From contig CAKOIS010000012.1 in the NCBI GenBank assembly GCA_934087065.1, positions 1-29,429 on the forward strand: 29,429 bases of DNA. The letters are read 5' to 3'. The stretch comes from an uncultured Bacilli bacterium (GTDB lineage Bacteria > Bacillota_I > Bacilli_A > RF39 > UBA660). Position numbers and translations under genes: made by a program. Each line of letters starts with the position of its first letter. Positions within the stretch are counted from its first letter, which is position 1. The notes beneath the pieces are model-generated. The model had not been told where the DNA came from. It searched no databases and saw only the letters and a list, made by a program, of their open reading frames with translations. Positions 6,413 through 15,635 of this stretch are shown here, one piece after another.

Positions 6413-8584
6413 TTAAATCAAATTCAAAGGATTTACATTAATATCAACACTCACTTTATTAGTGATATATGTTTCATTAATGTCTTTTAAAACCTTAAAT
6501 AAATTTTCTTCCTTTTTATATTTGATTATAATTTGAAAATAATACTTATTCTTTAACTTAAACACACTTGCTGTTGAAGGTCCTAAAATTATAAAGTTAC
6601 TACTTAAATTTTTAGATAAGTAATTCTTAATCTTATTTGCTTCATCCCTTGCAACTTCATATGTAGTACTAATTATTTTAATTAGTGTTAAATAATAATA
6701 TGGTGGATACTTTAAGTCTTTTCTTATTTTCATTTCTTTATTATAAAATGATAAATAATCATGATTTTTAACACACTCCAAGCAATAGTTGTCTTTATTA
6801 TATGTTTGTATAACTACTTCGCCTGGTAGTTCATATCTTCCAGCTCTTCCACCTGTTTGAGTAAGTAATTCAAAAGTTCTTTCTCCACTTCTAAAGTCAG
6901 GTATATTTAAAGACGCATCAGCATTAATTACTCCTACTAAAGTAACATCTTTAAAGTTAAGCCCCTTACTTATCATTTGAGTACCTATTAAAATATCATA
7001 CTTGTGGTTCTTAAAGTCTTCTATTATTTTAGCATGACTTCCCTTATTTCTAGTAGTATCTAAGTCCATTCTAACAACTCTAGCATTAAACTCTTTACTT
7101 ATCATACTTTCTAGTTTTTCTGTACCTAAGCCTAAATCTTTTATAGCTTCTTCCTTGCAACTAGGACATATATTAGTCATTTTAGTTGAATACCCACAGT
7201 AATGACATCTTAAATTATTTGTACTCTTGTGATATATTAAAGATATATCACAGTTAGGACACTTCCATACATATCCACATGAAGAACAACTCATGAATGT
7301 AGAATATCCACGTCTATTTAATAAAAGTATGGTCTGTTTTCCATTTTTTAAAGTTTCATTTATTTTATCTTTTAATACACTACTTATTACAAAATTTCTT
7401 TTTTTAACTTCATCATTCATATCTACTAGAATGTAGTTAGGTAGATTATTACTTATTCTCTTAGTAAGTTTAACTAGTTCAAATACACCTTTTTCTCCCC
7501 TTGCAAACTGTTCAAGTAAAGGTGTTGCACTTCCAAGAAGCACTAATGCATTATGTGTTTTAGCTCGTTCAAATGAAACATCTATAGCATTATATTTTGG
7601 GTTTACTTCCTGTTTAAAACTTGGACTAGAACACTCATCTATTATAATAAGCCCAATATTTGAAAGTGGTGCAAAAACAGCACTTCTAGCACCTACTACT
7701 ATATTAACTTCTTTATTAACAATTCTTCTATATTCGTCGTACTTTTCTCCTTCACTTAAAGCACTATGTAAAACTGCTACACGACTTCCAAACTCACTTA
7801 AAAACCTATTAACAATTTGTGGAGTTAAACTAATCTCTGGCACAAGCATAATAACATTTTTTCCACTATTTAAAGTATCGTTAATTAATTTAATATATAT
7901 TTCAGTTTTACCACTTCCTGTAACACCATATAGTAGCACCTTGTTATTAGTGCTATTCTTTATTCTAGTATAAGTTTCATTTTGTTCAGGCGTTAATTCT
8001 ATATTTTTCTTTTCTTCCTTAACAAAATCAATACTTCTATTTACTTCAACACTTCTTAAAACTACTACATTATTTTCTATTAACTTTCTTAAAGAAGGAG
8101 AATTTATTTCTTTTCTAAGTACATCTTTCTCTTTTAATATATTAAGTATTTCTATCTCTTTTTTATTTTTTTTGTGATTAACTATATAGTTATCTACATC
8201 CATTTCTTTATTTAAACTTACATAAACATCTTTTTTAATATTAATATTTGCTTTAGCACTGGCTTTCAAAGCCTTTGGAAACATTGCTTGATACGCACTT
8301 ATTCTAGTTGATAACGTAGTATCAGAAATAAATTTTCCTAACTCTAGTAATTCTTTATTTAAACAAAATATCTTTTCTACTATACTTATTACTTCTTTAT
8401 ATTCCATACTAGGGTCGTATTGATTACTTAAATTTAATACAAAACCTTCAACTATCTGACTACCAAAAGGCACTAATACTTTATGTCCTACTGATATATC
8501 TTTAGACAAATTTTCAGGTACAGCATAATCAAATGTCTTATCTAAAGATTTAACATTGTGTTCTATTAATACACTTGCTATCAT
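6413..8584 (-). CDS. priA: Primosomal protein N' (replication restart helicase PriA)
   Basis: 3'-5' helicase that reloads the replisome at stalled forks. In the 723 residues: 3'-end binding and winged-helix region (1-180), Walker A GVTGSGKTE (220-228), LVPEISLTPQ, GARSAVFAP, motif II at 316-319, LGSATPLLE, then the zinc module with eight cysteines (433, 436, 442, 445, 460, 463, 473, 476), and motifs GTQMISKGLNF and TQTGGRAGR. Motif II reads DECS, where PriA normally has DEEH; the catalytic D and E stay. ATG at 8584 overlaps the upstream stop as ATGA. Identity is certain. Confidence 0.98.
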   Translation of the reverse strand: MIASVLIEHNVKSLDKTFDYAVPENLSKDISVGHKVLVPFGSQIVEGFVLNLSNQYDPSMEYKEVISIVEKIFCLNKELLELGKFISDTTLSTRISAYQAMFPKALKASAKANINIKKDVYVSLNKEMDVDNYIVNHKKNKKEIEILNILKEKDVLRKEINSPSLRKLIENNVVVLRSVEVNRSIDFVKEEKKNIELTPEQNETYTRIKNSTNNKVLLYGVTGSGKTEIYIKLINDTLNSGKNVIMLVPEISLTPQIVNRFLSEFGSRVAVLHSALSEGEKYDEYRRIVNKEVNIVVGARSAVFAPLSNIGLIIIDECSSPSFKQEVNPKYNAIDVSFERAKTHNALVLLGSATPLLEQFARGEKGVFELVKLTKRISNNLPNYILVDMNDEVKKRNFVISSVLKDKINETLKNGKQTILLLNRRGYSTFMSCSSCGYVWKCPNCDISLIYHKSTNNLRCHYCGYSTKMTNICPSCKEEAIKDLGLGTEKLESMISKEFNARVVRMDLDTTRNKGSHAKIIEDFKNHKYDILIGTQMISKGLNFKDVTLVGVINADASLNIPDFRSGERTFELLTQTGGRAGRYELPGEVVIQTYNKDNYCLECVKNHDYLSFYNKEMKIRKDLKYPPYYYLTLIKIISTTYEVARDEANKIKNYLSKNLSSNFIILGPSTASVFKLKNKYYFQIIIKYKKEENLFKVLKDINETYITNKVSVDINVNPLNLI

Positions 8585-9102
8585 AAATAAGGATTACACT
8601 CCAATTCATGTAAAAGAGTTGTAGTAAACCCATGTCCTGGATATAGTTTAATTTTCTCGTCCATCTTTCTAAGAGCACTCAAACTATATGCCATTTCTTC
8701 ATCGTCCCCACCTTCTAAATCTGTTCTTCCTATTGTTTCATAGAATATAAAATCTCCTACAAACATATCATTACTTTCTTTAAAGTAAAATGATACGCTA
8801 TCTTTTGAATGTCCTTTAGTTGGTATTATCTCAAATTTAAAATTTTTAACTTTTTGTTTTCCTATAGTTTTATAGTCATATACACTAACATTATATTTTT
8901 TTACTAAACTATCTAAAGCACCCACATGGTCATAATGGTAATGTGTTACAAGAACTCCTACCAATTCCACATTTTCTTCTTTTAAAACACTTTCTATTTT
9001 TTCCACTTCACTACTTGGGTCAACTACAAGAGCATAACCGTTATTAACTAGAATATAACAATTATTATCAAGTGGTTCTAAAATCTCTCTTATTACTTTC
9101 AT
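8581..9102 (-). CDS. Metallo-beta-lactamase-fold hydrolase (glyoxalase II-like)
   Basis: 173-residue di-metal hydrolase. Metal ligands are visible: HYHYDH (motif HxHxDH) near 54-59, the H of KGHSKDSV near 117, the D of VGDFIF near 135, and the H of YPGHG near 161. This is the YqgX-type small glyoxalase II-like group; substrate cannot be told from sequence. Start ATG at 9102 overlaps the previous stop (ATGA) and the end overlaps priA (ATGA), so these three genes are translationally coupled. Confidence 0.93.
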   Translation of the reverse strand: MKVIREILEPLDNNCYILVNNGYALVVDPSSEVEKIESVLKEENVELVGVLVTHYHYDHVGALDSLVKKYNVSVYDYKTIGKQKVKNFKFEIIPTKGHSKDSVSFYFKESNDMFVGDFIFYETIGRTDLEGGDDEEMAYSLSALRKMDEKIKLYPGHGFTTTLLHELECNPYL

Positions 9103-9593
9103 ACTTCTTCACCAAACATTTCTATCAAAGCATCTAACCTATCAATTACTCTGTATCCCTTTCCATTTAATTTAGTTGAAAATCTAACGGGTATCCCGCC
9201 TTCACTTTCCCATTCTCTTAAGTTTCCAGCATAATCATCTACTAAAATAGCATTTTCAGTATGAACCATTTTAGTCTTACTTATCTCTTTAGGACAAATA
9301 ATTACTGTTATATCTTTAAAGTGCCTTCTTATATATCTAACTTTATCAGCACCTTCTTTAATTGAGTTACAATGTGTAAGTATATTCACATCAAATAATT
9401 CACTCTCAATTAATTTATTTATACACTCCACCGCGTCATTAATAATATACTCATCTTTTAATATCTTTTTAAAGTCATACCCTTCATAAAACTTCGCATC
9501 ACTTGTTTCAAAACCTGACGCTTTTGCATCATTATATAATATAGGTATTGTATCTAATATTACTCCATCAAAATCAATATACAATTTTTTCAT
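9099..9593 (-). CDS. HAD-superfamily 5'-nucleotidase, NT5C-like
   Basis: About 164 residues, probably a nucleotide or sugar phosphate phosphatase of the 5'(3')-deoxyribonucleotidase (NT5C) type. Visible motifs: DFDGVILDT (HAD motif I), ILTHC (motif II), a lysine-containing KEISKTKMV, and AILVDDYAGNLREW (motif III) with GGIPVRF. The ATG at 9593 is chosen because it lies eight bases after GGAGG; the ATG at 9599 is only two bases away. First gene of the priA-fmt operon. Substrate is inferred only from family resemblance. Confidence 0.85.
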   Translation of the reverse strand: MKKLYIDFDGVILDTIPILYNDAKASGFETSDAKFYEGYDFKKILKDEYIINDAVECINKLIESELFDVNILTHCNSIKEGADKVRYIRRHFKDITVIICPKEISKTKMVHTENAILVDDYAGNLREWESEGGIPVRFSTKLNGKGYRVIDRLDALIEMFGEEV

Positions 9594-9686
9594 ACTCATT
9601 CCCTCCTACAAGCATTTCTCTCCTTATTATTTTACATTAGGTATTTCACTTTTTCAAGTCAAAATATTTTCTTAACTTGTAGTTTA

Positions 9687-9715
9687 ATGATATCATAGAT
9701 ATATTTGTTTGTCAA
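9687..9715 (-). promoter_or_regulatory. Sigma-A promoter of the NT5C-priA-fmt operon
   Basis: Minus strand TTGACA (9710-9715), 17 bp, TATCAT (9687-9692). The stretch TTGACAAACA-A/T-AT resembles that in the recA promoter. It is divergent from the nucleotidyltransferase promoter at 9755. Confidence 0.72.
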
Positions 9716-9754
9716 CATATTGTTTGCTATTTATTTAAAAAAATTACTAAACTC

Positions 9755-9783
9755 TTGAAAAGCCATTTAAGTAATGATAAAAT
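9755..9783 (+). promoter_or_regulatory. Sigma-A promoter of the nucleotidyltransferase gene
   Basis: TTGAAA (9755-9760), 17 bp, TAAAAT (9778-9783). It occupies the place of a possible upstream TTG start, which argues for translation from the ATG at 9806. Confidence 0.7.
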
Positions 9784-9805
9784 ACTTTCAAAGAAGGCGG
9801 ATATT

Positions 9806-10288
9806 ATGGATAATTTTTATAATATGGAAATAGAAAAACTTATAAAAGAAAAGTTCCCAATTGCAATTAGTATATCTTATTTAGCACCTATTTTCTTAAT
9901 AGGCGGCGCTTTAAGAGATATAGAAAACAACATTACTCCAAAAGACTTAGATTTTGTAGTCTTAGATAAAACTAACACAATTGTAAAACTCTTTATAGAT
10001 AGATTTAACTTAAACTACACTATTAACAAGTTAGGTGGTTACAAAATTAGTTATAACGCTACTACTATTGATTTATGGAGTACAGATGATTTATTAAAAA
10101 GTATTGAATACAACATTGAAGGACTATTTTATGATGTTAAGTCAGGCTTTTTATTACCGTTTGGCTATAATGATGCTTTAGAAAAAGGTTTAAGAGTAAT
10201 TAACCCAAACAACAATATAAATGACGAAACTAAAAGAAAATCAAGAAAACTAAAACTAGAAAACTATATTAAAAGCAAGCAAAACTAG
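9806..10288 (+). CDS. Stand-alone class II nucleotidyltransferase head domain
   Basis: 160-residue protein that looks like only the catalytic head of the poly(A) polymerase / CCA-adding enzyme family. LIGGALRD gives the GG..RD motif and KDLDFVV the DxD metal site. The neck, body and tail domains that select nucleotides and bind tRNA are missing, since full enzymes are near 400 residues or more. The ATG at 9806 follows AAGAAGGCGG at seven bases, and the promoter sits at 9755-9783. Monocistronic, with the terminator starting in its last codons. Substrate unknown; it could act on tRNA or another small substrate. Confidence 0.8.
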   Translation: MDNFYNMEIEKLIKEKFPIAISISYLAPIFLIGGALRDIENNITPKDLDFVVLDKTNTIVKLFIDRFNLNYTINKLGGYKISYNATTIDLWSTDDLLKSIEYNIEGLFYDVKSGFLLPFGYNDALEKGLRVINPNNNINDETKRKSRKLKLENYIKSKQN

Positions 10289-10303
10289 CTTGCCTATTTT
10301 TTG
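10275..10303 (+). terminator. Terminator shared by the convergent genes
   Basis: GCAAGC (10275-10280), loop AAAACTA, GCTTGC (10288-10293), then TATTTTTTG. It contains the stop codon of the nucleotidyltransferase; on the other strand the same hairpin is followed by TTTT, so it can also serve the YdcF/SanA-like gene. Confidence 0.78.
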
Positions 10304-10962
10304 TATATATCTTTATCATTAGTAATATTCCCATCTGCACTTACTGGAATAACCTCCCCTAAATACTTACTTTCAGGTTTAAAAATTGTCTTAACAAAGT
10401 CTTTATCTCTTGCTAAAATTTCTCTAATATCTCTAATAAACTGTCCACTATATCTAACAGTATCAGCACTAACGCCATAACTTTTTAACCCCAAAGACTC
10501 AGCAATATAAAGCGCTCTATAAAGGTGATACTCTTGAGTTACTATAACTATTCTTTTAGCTTTAAAAATATTTTTAGCTCTATAAATACTATCATAAGTA
10601 GAAATACCAGCATGGTCCATAAATACATCACTTGAATCAATCCCTTCTTCTACTGCATAAGTTTTCATTACGTTTACCTCATCATGACTTTCATTCATAT
10701 GGTCTCCACTCATTATGATTTTCTCACTCACCCCCTCATTAAAAAGCATAACTGCTGTGTCAAGCCTATCCTTTAACATAGGACTAGGTTTTCCATCATA
10801 CACTCCAGCACCTAAAACAAGAATACAATCTATGTCTTTCAAATCACTATATTCGCTCACTATTCTATCCTTTGTACTAAAAACAACATATAAATCTATT
10901 CCAAAAACAACTAAGACACTTATAACAATCAAACACACTAAATACTTAAACATCTTTTTCAT
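10294..10962 (-). CDS. YdcF/SanA-like DUF218 membrane protein
   Basis: About 222 residues. An N-terminal membrane helix (KYLVCLIVISVLVVFGIDLYV) is followed by the DUF218 fold: CILVLGAGVYDGKPSPML, then DRLDTAVMLF, IIMSGDH, MKTYAVEEGI, STYDSIYRAKNIF and IVTQEYHLYRALYIA. These are the conserved blocks of the YdcF/SanA family, tied to envelope integrity and vancomycin exclusion in enterobacteria, with activity still unclear. The start ATG at 10962 follows TAGGTG at six bases. An extended -10 promoter lies at 10979-10984. Confidence 0.88.
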   Translation of the reverse strand: MKKMFKYLVCLIVISVLVVFGIDLYVVFSTKDRIVSEYSDLKDIDCILVLGAGVYDGKPSPMLKDRLDTAVMLFNEGVSEKIIMSGDHMNESHDEVNVMKTYAVEEGIDSSDVFMDHAGISTYDSIYRAKNIFKAKRIVIVTQEYHLYRALYIAESLGLKSYGVSADTVRYSGQFIRDIREILARDKDFVKTIFKPESKYLGEVIPVSADGNITNDKDIYKK

Positions 10963-10978
10963 ACACATCACCTACTTA

Positions 10979-10987
10979 ATTATACCA
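10979..10987 (-). promoter_or_regulatory. Extended -10 promoter of the DUF218 gene
   Basis: Minus strand TGGTATAAT: TATAAT at 10979-10984 with the TG extension. No convincing -35 at 17 bp is seen. Confidence 0.5.
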
Positions 10988-11010
10988 TACCTTAAGACAA
11001 AACTGTAAAG

Positions 11011-11033
11011 AAAAACTAGGCTTAAATGCCTAG
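11011..11033 (-). terminator. Terminator of the P-type ATPase gene
   Basis: Minus strand CTAGGC, loop ATTTAA, GCCTAG, then TTTTT. The ATPase stop codon is inside the stem. Confidence 0.85.
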
Positions 11034-13381
11034 CAAACACTCTCTTTATCAAATTTACCAACAATATACTTTACAAAAGTATTTAACCTGTCAAATATAT
11101 GGACACTTGCAATTGCAAATAATATGTAAAGAAGTATTGTATTAAATGTAATTTGTGATAGGTCAAAGAAGTCATACCAAAATATCAAAATATAGATAAA
11201 TAAAGCTATTAAGAATGTCACCAAACTTGCTCTTAAAGTGTTAAATGGTTTACAAAGCCTAAACAAAAATATAAATCCGGTTGTACCTGTCATTATTACA
11301 ATTAAAGTACTTGCTAGATTAGCGTCTATATTAAAATGGTCTTTAAATAACACTATCATAACTACATTAAAAACAACTGTTAAAGCAGGTGGTACACTCT
11401 TACTTACTACTTTCAAAATAAAGTTACCCTTAACTCTTTCATTATTAGGTTCAAGTGCTAGTATAAATGATGGGATACTTATTGTACAAGATGTAATTAA
11501 ACTTAAATGTATCGGTAAATAGAAGTATTCACTTTTCATAAATAAGCAAATGACAACTAATATTGATGTAAAAATAGTCTTTATTAATAATAAACTTGCA
11601 CTTCTTTCAACATTGTTAATAGTTCTTCTTCCTTCAGCTACTACTTTAGGTAAACTACTAAAATTTGAGTCTAGAAGCACTAATTGGCTTACGTTTTTAG
11701 CAGCATCTGTACCACTTGCAACAGCTATACTACAGTCACTTTGTTTAAGAGCTAAAACATCGTTTACCCCATCTCCTGTCATCGCAACAACGTGTCCGTC
11801 TTTTTGAAGAGCCTCCACTATCATTTTCTTTTGTTCTGGTTTAACTCTACCAAATACATCATACTTTTTAACATTTTCACTTATATTATCTTCAGTTAGT
11901 AAGCTTGCGTCCATTCCTAAAGCATCAGTAAGCCCTGCACGTCTTGCAATAGATGTAACTGTTTTAAAGTTGTCTCCACTTATTATTTTAACTTTAACAC
12001 CTTGCTCTTTAAAGTACTTTAATGTATCTGGTGCTTCTTCTCTAATCTTATCTTGTAAAAGAATAAAACCAATTACTTTAACATTTTCTGGATTATCTAA
12101 TTCACCTTCCATACTTTTAGCAACAACTAAAACTCTATAATCAATATATTTATCTATTTCATTAGTATACTTTCCTATTTCACTTTTTAAAACAAATTCA
12201 CTAGCACCCATAAAGTAAATACCATGGTCATAAAAAGATACACTACTAAACTTTCTACTTGAAGAAAACTCTAATTTTTCTTTAACTGTCCACACACCTT
12301 TTTCTTTATAGTGCTTTTTTATCGCATCCATTGTACCATTACTATTATTAAAAGCATACGCAATATTACTTAAGGCTTCGTCCATTTCTTCTTTAGTTAC
12401 CCCATCAGTTGGTATAACATCTATTACTTCCATTTCTCCCATTGTAATAGTACCAGTTTTATCAAGACATATCACATCAACCCTTGCAAGAGTTTCTATA
12501 CAATATAATTGCTGAACTAGCACGTTTACTTTAGCTAGACGAATAACACTAACAGCCATGACTGAACTAGTAAGTAGTAAAAGCCCATCAGGTATCATTC
12601 CAATTAAAGCACCAACTGTATTAAATATAGAGCTAGTAAAGTCCCCATTTGTAACACCCATTTGATTATACATAAGAACTATACCAACAGGCACAATTAC
12701 AACTGACAAAACTTTCAAAATGCTTTCAAAAGACCCCATTATTACAGAATTTACTTTCTTATTATATTTAGCTTCTGCACTTATTTTTGATATATAGTTT
12801 TCTTTTCCAATATGAGTAACTCTAACATATATTTCTCCACTTACTATAAAACTACCTGACAAAATATTTTCTCCTTCTTTTTTAGAAATCGCATCTACTT
12901 CACCAGTTATAAAGCTTTCATTTACTTCAGCATTTCCTTTTATTATAACCGCATCACACACTACTTGGTCTCCAGCATCTAACTTTAACACATCATCCAT
13001 CACTATTTCATTTAACATAAGTTCTTTTATTTCAGCATCCCTAATAGCTGTCACTTTAGAACTTGCTAGTACACTTAGTTTATCTATTGTTTTTTTTGAA
13101 ATGATCTCTTGTGCAGTGCTGATAATACTATTAAATATAATAACTCCCATGAATGTGCAGTTTTTGATACTTTCAAATAACTCTCCACCAATTATACCTG
13201 CGATTATAATTAGTACTCCTAAGATAGTATTTATAAAGTTAAAGTAAGTAAAAAAGTTATCTCTTAAAATTCTAGGAATAGTTTTTGTTGGTGGCACATC
13301 ATCATAGTTTACCAATTTTTTTTCTATTCTTTCGTTTACTTCACTACTTGTTAAACCCTTTTTATAATATTCTTCATTCAT
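11030..13381 (-). CDS. CtpE-like cation-transporting P-type ATPase
   Basis: About 783 residues of an E1-E2 cation pump. Membrane helices near 45-65 and 75-95; actuator loop with ITGEVDAISK (159-162 reads TGEV in place of TGES); helices at 220-280 with MIPDGLLLLTSS (263-267); phosphorylated D307 in DKTGTIT; hinge TGDGVNDVLALKQSDC; and a C-terminal bundle of helices. No N-terminal metal-binding CxxC domain. Motifs IPDGL and TGE-V/A-D resemble the mycobacterial CtpE group, described as calcium pumps; the ion here is inferred. Start ATG at 13381 follows GAAGAGG at seven bases. Confidence 0.92.
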   Translation of the reverse strand: MNEEYYKKGLTSSEVNERIEKKLVNYDDVPPTKTIPRILRDNFFTYFNFINTILGVLIIIAGIIGGELFESIKNCTFMGVIIFNSIISTAQEIISKKTIDKLSVLASSKVTAIRDAEIKELMLNEIVMDDVLKLDAGDQVVCDAVIIKGNAEVNESFITGEVDAISKKEGENILSGSFIVSGEIYVRVTHIGKENYISKISAEAKYNKKVNSVIMGSFESILKVLSVVIVPVGIVLMYNQMGVTNGDFTSSIFNTVGALIGMIPDGLLLLTSSVMAVSVIRLAKVNVLVQQLYCIETLARVDVICLDKTGTITMGEMEVIDVIPTDGVTKEEMDEALSNIAYAFNNSNGTMDAIKKHYKEKGVWTVKEKLEFSSSRKFSSVSFYDHGIYFMGASEFVLKSEIGKYTNEIDKYIDYRVLVVAKSMEGELDNPENVKVIGFILLQDKIREEAPDTLKYFKEQGVKVKIISGDNFKTVTSIARRAGLTDALGMDASLLTEDNISENVKKYDVFGRVKPEQKKMIVEALQKDGHVVAMTGDGVNDVLALKQSDCSIAVASGTDAAKNVSQLVLLDSNFSSLPKVVAEGRRTINNVERSASLLLIKTIFTSILVVICLFMKSEYFYLPIHLSLITSCTISIPSFILALEPNNERVKGNFILKVVSKSVPPALTVVFNVVMIVLFKDHFNIDANLASTLIVIMTGTTGFIFLFRLCKPFNTLRASLVTFLIALFIYILIFWYDFFDLSQITFNTILLYILFAIASVHIFDRLNTFVKYIVGKFDKESVC

Positions 13382-13487
13382 AACATAACCTCTTCTATCA
13401 TAACATTTTAGCATATTTTTAGTTAAATATAAACTACAAAACCAAAGAAATTGTTAATAAACTCACTTTTTTACTAATTTAGTTTTT

Positions 13488-15017
13488 TTATATTTCATGT
13501 TTTACCTCTAGTACTGGCTTAGATATTCCATCACCAGTATTAGGTTTAACTTGAGAAGTATAAGTAAAATCTACTAGATACAAGCCTACTAACACTATAC
13601 AAACACACTTTTTAATTTCAGGCTTAATCTTATTAAATAAGTTATCTAAAATAGGCGCAAGTAAATAAGTGAAAACCATGCCACCTAAACCAAAAAGTAT
13701 TAATCCTTCTAAGCAAACTCTACCCTTTATATTAAGAAAATATCCACTATAATTCCAGTATCTTAAATGTTTAAATGTCTCTAAATACCACGCTGTTGTA
13801 TATTCAATTATCCCACATGTCAAAAAAGACATAATAAATAATTTCCATGGATGTTTTCTAAAACCTTTTAACAAAATCAAAATTGCAAGACCACCCCAGC
13901 CATAAATTGGTAGCCAAGGTCCATACATTGTCCCACGGTTAACAAACACTCCATCATTAATTAAGTGTAAAACAACTTCCCAGCTCCATCCAATAAAACT
14001 AAATGTAAAGAATAATAAAATGTATGAAGTTAAAGTATAATTTTTGTCATAATCTACATTAAATATACTCTCTCTTTTATAAGCACAAGGACACTTACTA
14101 TCACTAATAGTTTCTACTTCCAAACACTTATCATTTAATAAATATCCTAAATCTAAAGTATCTTTTTTAATCCTTAAATTCATGTATAATTCGCTATAAA
14201 GAGTTTCTTTATAAACATTAGTATAGAATATGTTAAACAAGTCAAGCGTTAAAAAACCAAGTATTCTATATCCTAAAATAGATAAATCTAACTTAAACAT
14301 GTTAAACTTTTCTCCATCAGTTAATTCTTTTGATAATCTAAACGCTTCTTTACTACTAATATCAGGGTTTTCAGCTAGAACATAGCTAACCATAGAATAT
14401 TCATAAAGCTTAATAAAGAAACCTACTACTGTAAAACACCACAAGAATAAATAGATATTTTTTTTAAGTAAAGTTATACTTAATTTAAAGTTTTTCTTAC
14501 CCTTATATACACATAGTGAACTATCTAACTCTGTCTTATATCTTCTTTCTTCTAAGAAGTATCTATTCTTTCCAATTTCTAATACTTTAATAAAGAACAC
14601 TCTAAACAAAACAACTAAAACATTAGCAATAATTATAATAATAGCCGCGCTTAATTTACCACCTAAAATCTTATTAATACCGTTTAACAAACTGAATGTT
14701 ACTGAATTTGTTTTTGTCACTTCATTTATAACATTTGATAACACTCCATGAGTATACTTATTTTTTACATAATCTTCATACTTTTTTTCAGTATCGCTCT
14801 TATTAAGTAACTCATCTAATACTTCAGAATTTTCTTTATAATTATTTACCTTCTCTACATTATCTTTGTTGGTTAAATCTACATTTAAAATATTATTATT
14901 AGTTAAAGTGAGTCCTCCATAAAGTATAACTGAACATATAAAAACCATCAAAACATTCTTAAAATAGTTTCTCTTTAAATTCTTTCTTGCTTCTCTTTTA
15001 ATTTTTCCATAATCCAT
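13488..15017 (-). CDS. DUF975-CmpB fusion membrane protein
   Basis: 509 residues in two parts. Residues 1-270 look like DUF975 (start KIKREARKNLKRNYFKNVL, several membrane helices). Residues about 325-490 are the putative ABC permease family CmpB (PF06541): FSFIGWSWEVVLH, then RGTMYGPWLPIYGWGG, CGIIEYTTAWYLE and WNYSGYFLNIKGRVCLEG. The role of either family is not settled; no ATP-binding partner is nearby. A weakly hydrophilic insertion (about 35-85) follows the first helix. ATG at 15017 follows AGGTAA; promoter at 15039-15067. Confidence 0.85.
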   Translation of the reverse strand: MDYGKIKREARKNLKRNYFKNVLMVFICSVILYGGLTLTNNNILNVDLTNKDNVEKVNNYKENSEVLDELLNKSDTEKKYEDYVKNKYTHGVLSNVINEVTKTNSVTFSLLNGINKILGGKLSAAIIIIIANVLVVLFRVFFIKVLEIGKNRYFLEERRYKTELDSSLCVYKGKKNFKLSITLLKKNIYLFLWCFTVVGFFIKLYEYSMVSYVLAENPDISSKEAFRLSKELTDGEKFNMFKLDLSILGYRILGFLTLDLFNIFYTNVYKETLYSELYMNLRIKKDTLDLGYLLNDKCLEVETISDSKCPCAYKRESIFNVDYDKNYTLTSYILLFFTFSFIGWSWEVVLHLINDGVFVNRGTMYGPWLPIYGWGGLAILILLKGFRKHPWKLFIMSFLTCGIIEYTTAWYLETFKHLRYWNYSGYFLNIKGRVCLEGLILFGLGGMVFTYLLAPILDNLFNKIKPEIKKCVCIVLVGLYLVDFTYTSQVKPNTGDGISKPVLEVKHEI

Positions 15018-15038
15018 AATATTACCTACTTCACATAA

Positions 15039-15067
15039 ATTTTATCAAAGAAAAATGAATACTTCAA
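15039..15067 (-). promoter_or_regulatory. Sigma-A promoter of the DUF975-CmpB gene
   Basis: Minus strand TTGAAG (15062-15067), 17 bp, TAAAAT (15039-15044). The -35 lies next to the stop of the upstream gene. Confidence 0.65.
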
Positions 15068-15071
15068 GTAC

Positions 15072-15488
15072 TCACTTTAAACAAACAAGAATAGCTAACG
15101 TTAAAACTAACCACTTAATTTCATAATTAACTTCTTCTTTAGTTAGACCAGCTGAAAAACTATATCTTACAATTCTATTTAAACTAACAGGTATTTCTAG
15201 TTTACCATCAAACACCTTAGTAATTAAATCCATTGCAATTTCTTCTGCTTCTTCTTCTAATCCACCTTTTTTTTCTGCATTAGAAAAGAAGTCAAGAACA
15301 TCCATTAACCTATGAACATTCTTTTTAAAAATATCTTTATCTTTAGTTTTCTTAACTAAAGTCAAGTAATAATTAAGAAGCCCCTCTAAATCTCTACTAC
15401 TTACCACTTCATCAATTTCATAATGATACTTTATAGAAAGTATTTCCTTAATAGTACCATCAATATTTTTTACATTTTTCAAATTCAT
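15072..15488 (-). CDS. Small helical protein with C-terminal membrane segment, unknown
   Basis: About 138 residues. The soluble part is acidic and helical (for example KKGGLEEEAEEIAMDLITKV); the last 18 or so residues (EIKWLVLTLAILVCLK) look like a tail anchor. No family recognised. I choose the ATG at 15488 behind GGAGATG; the longer frame to 15548 has no ribosome binding site. It is divergent from the XRE regulator at 15636, which may control it, but no operator is clear. Confidence 0.7.
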   Translation of the reverse strand: MNLKNVKNIDGTIKEILSIKYHYEIDEVVSSRDLEGLLNYYLTLVKKTKDKDIFKKNVHRLMDVLDFFSNAEKKGGLEEEAEEIAMDLITKVFDGKLEIPVSLNRIVRYSFSAGLTKEEVNYEIKWLVLTLAILVCLK

Positions 15489-15635
15489 ATCTTTTTCATC
15501 TCCTATTACATTAATTCGCGATTTTTCTTTGTAATAATAAAGTATCATTAAATAAACTTACTACATAGATGGTATGGTTAATGCATAGTAATCTTTATAC
15601 AATAAATATATCTTATATATAAAGGAGTGATACTT

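Noticed and set aside
12892..12934. TGEV in place of TGES in the P-type ATPase as a sign of inactivity
   Set aside because: The CtpE-like group itself has TGE-A/V-D here, and all other catalytic motifs are intact.
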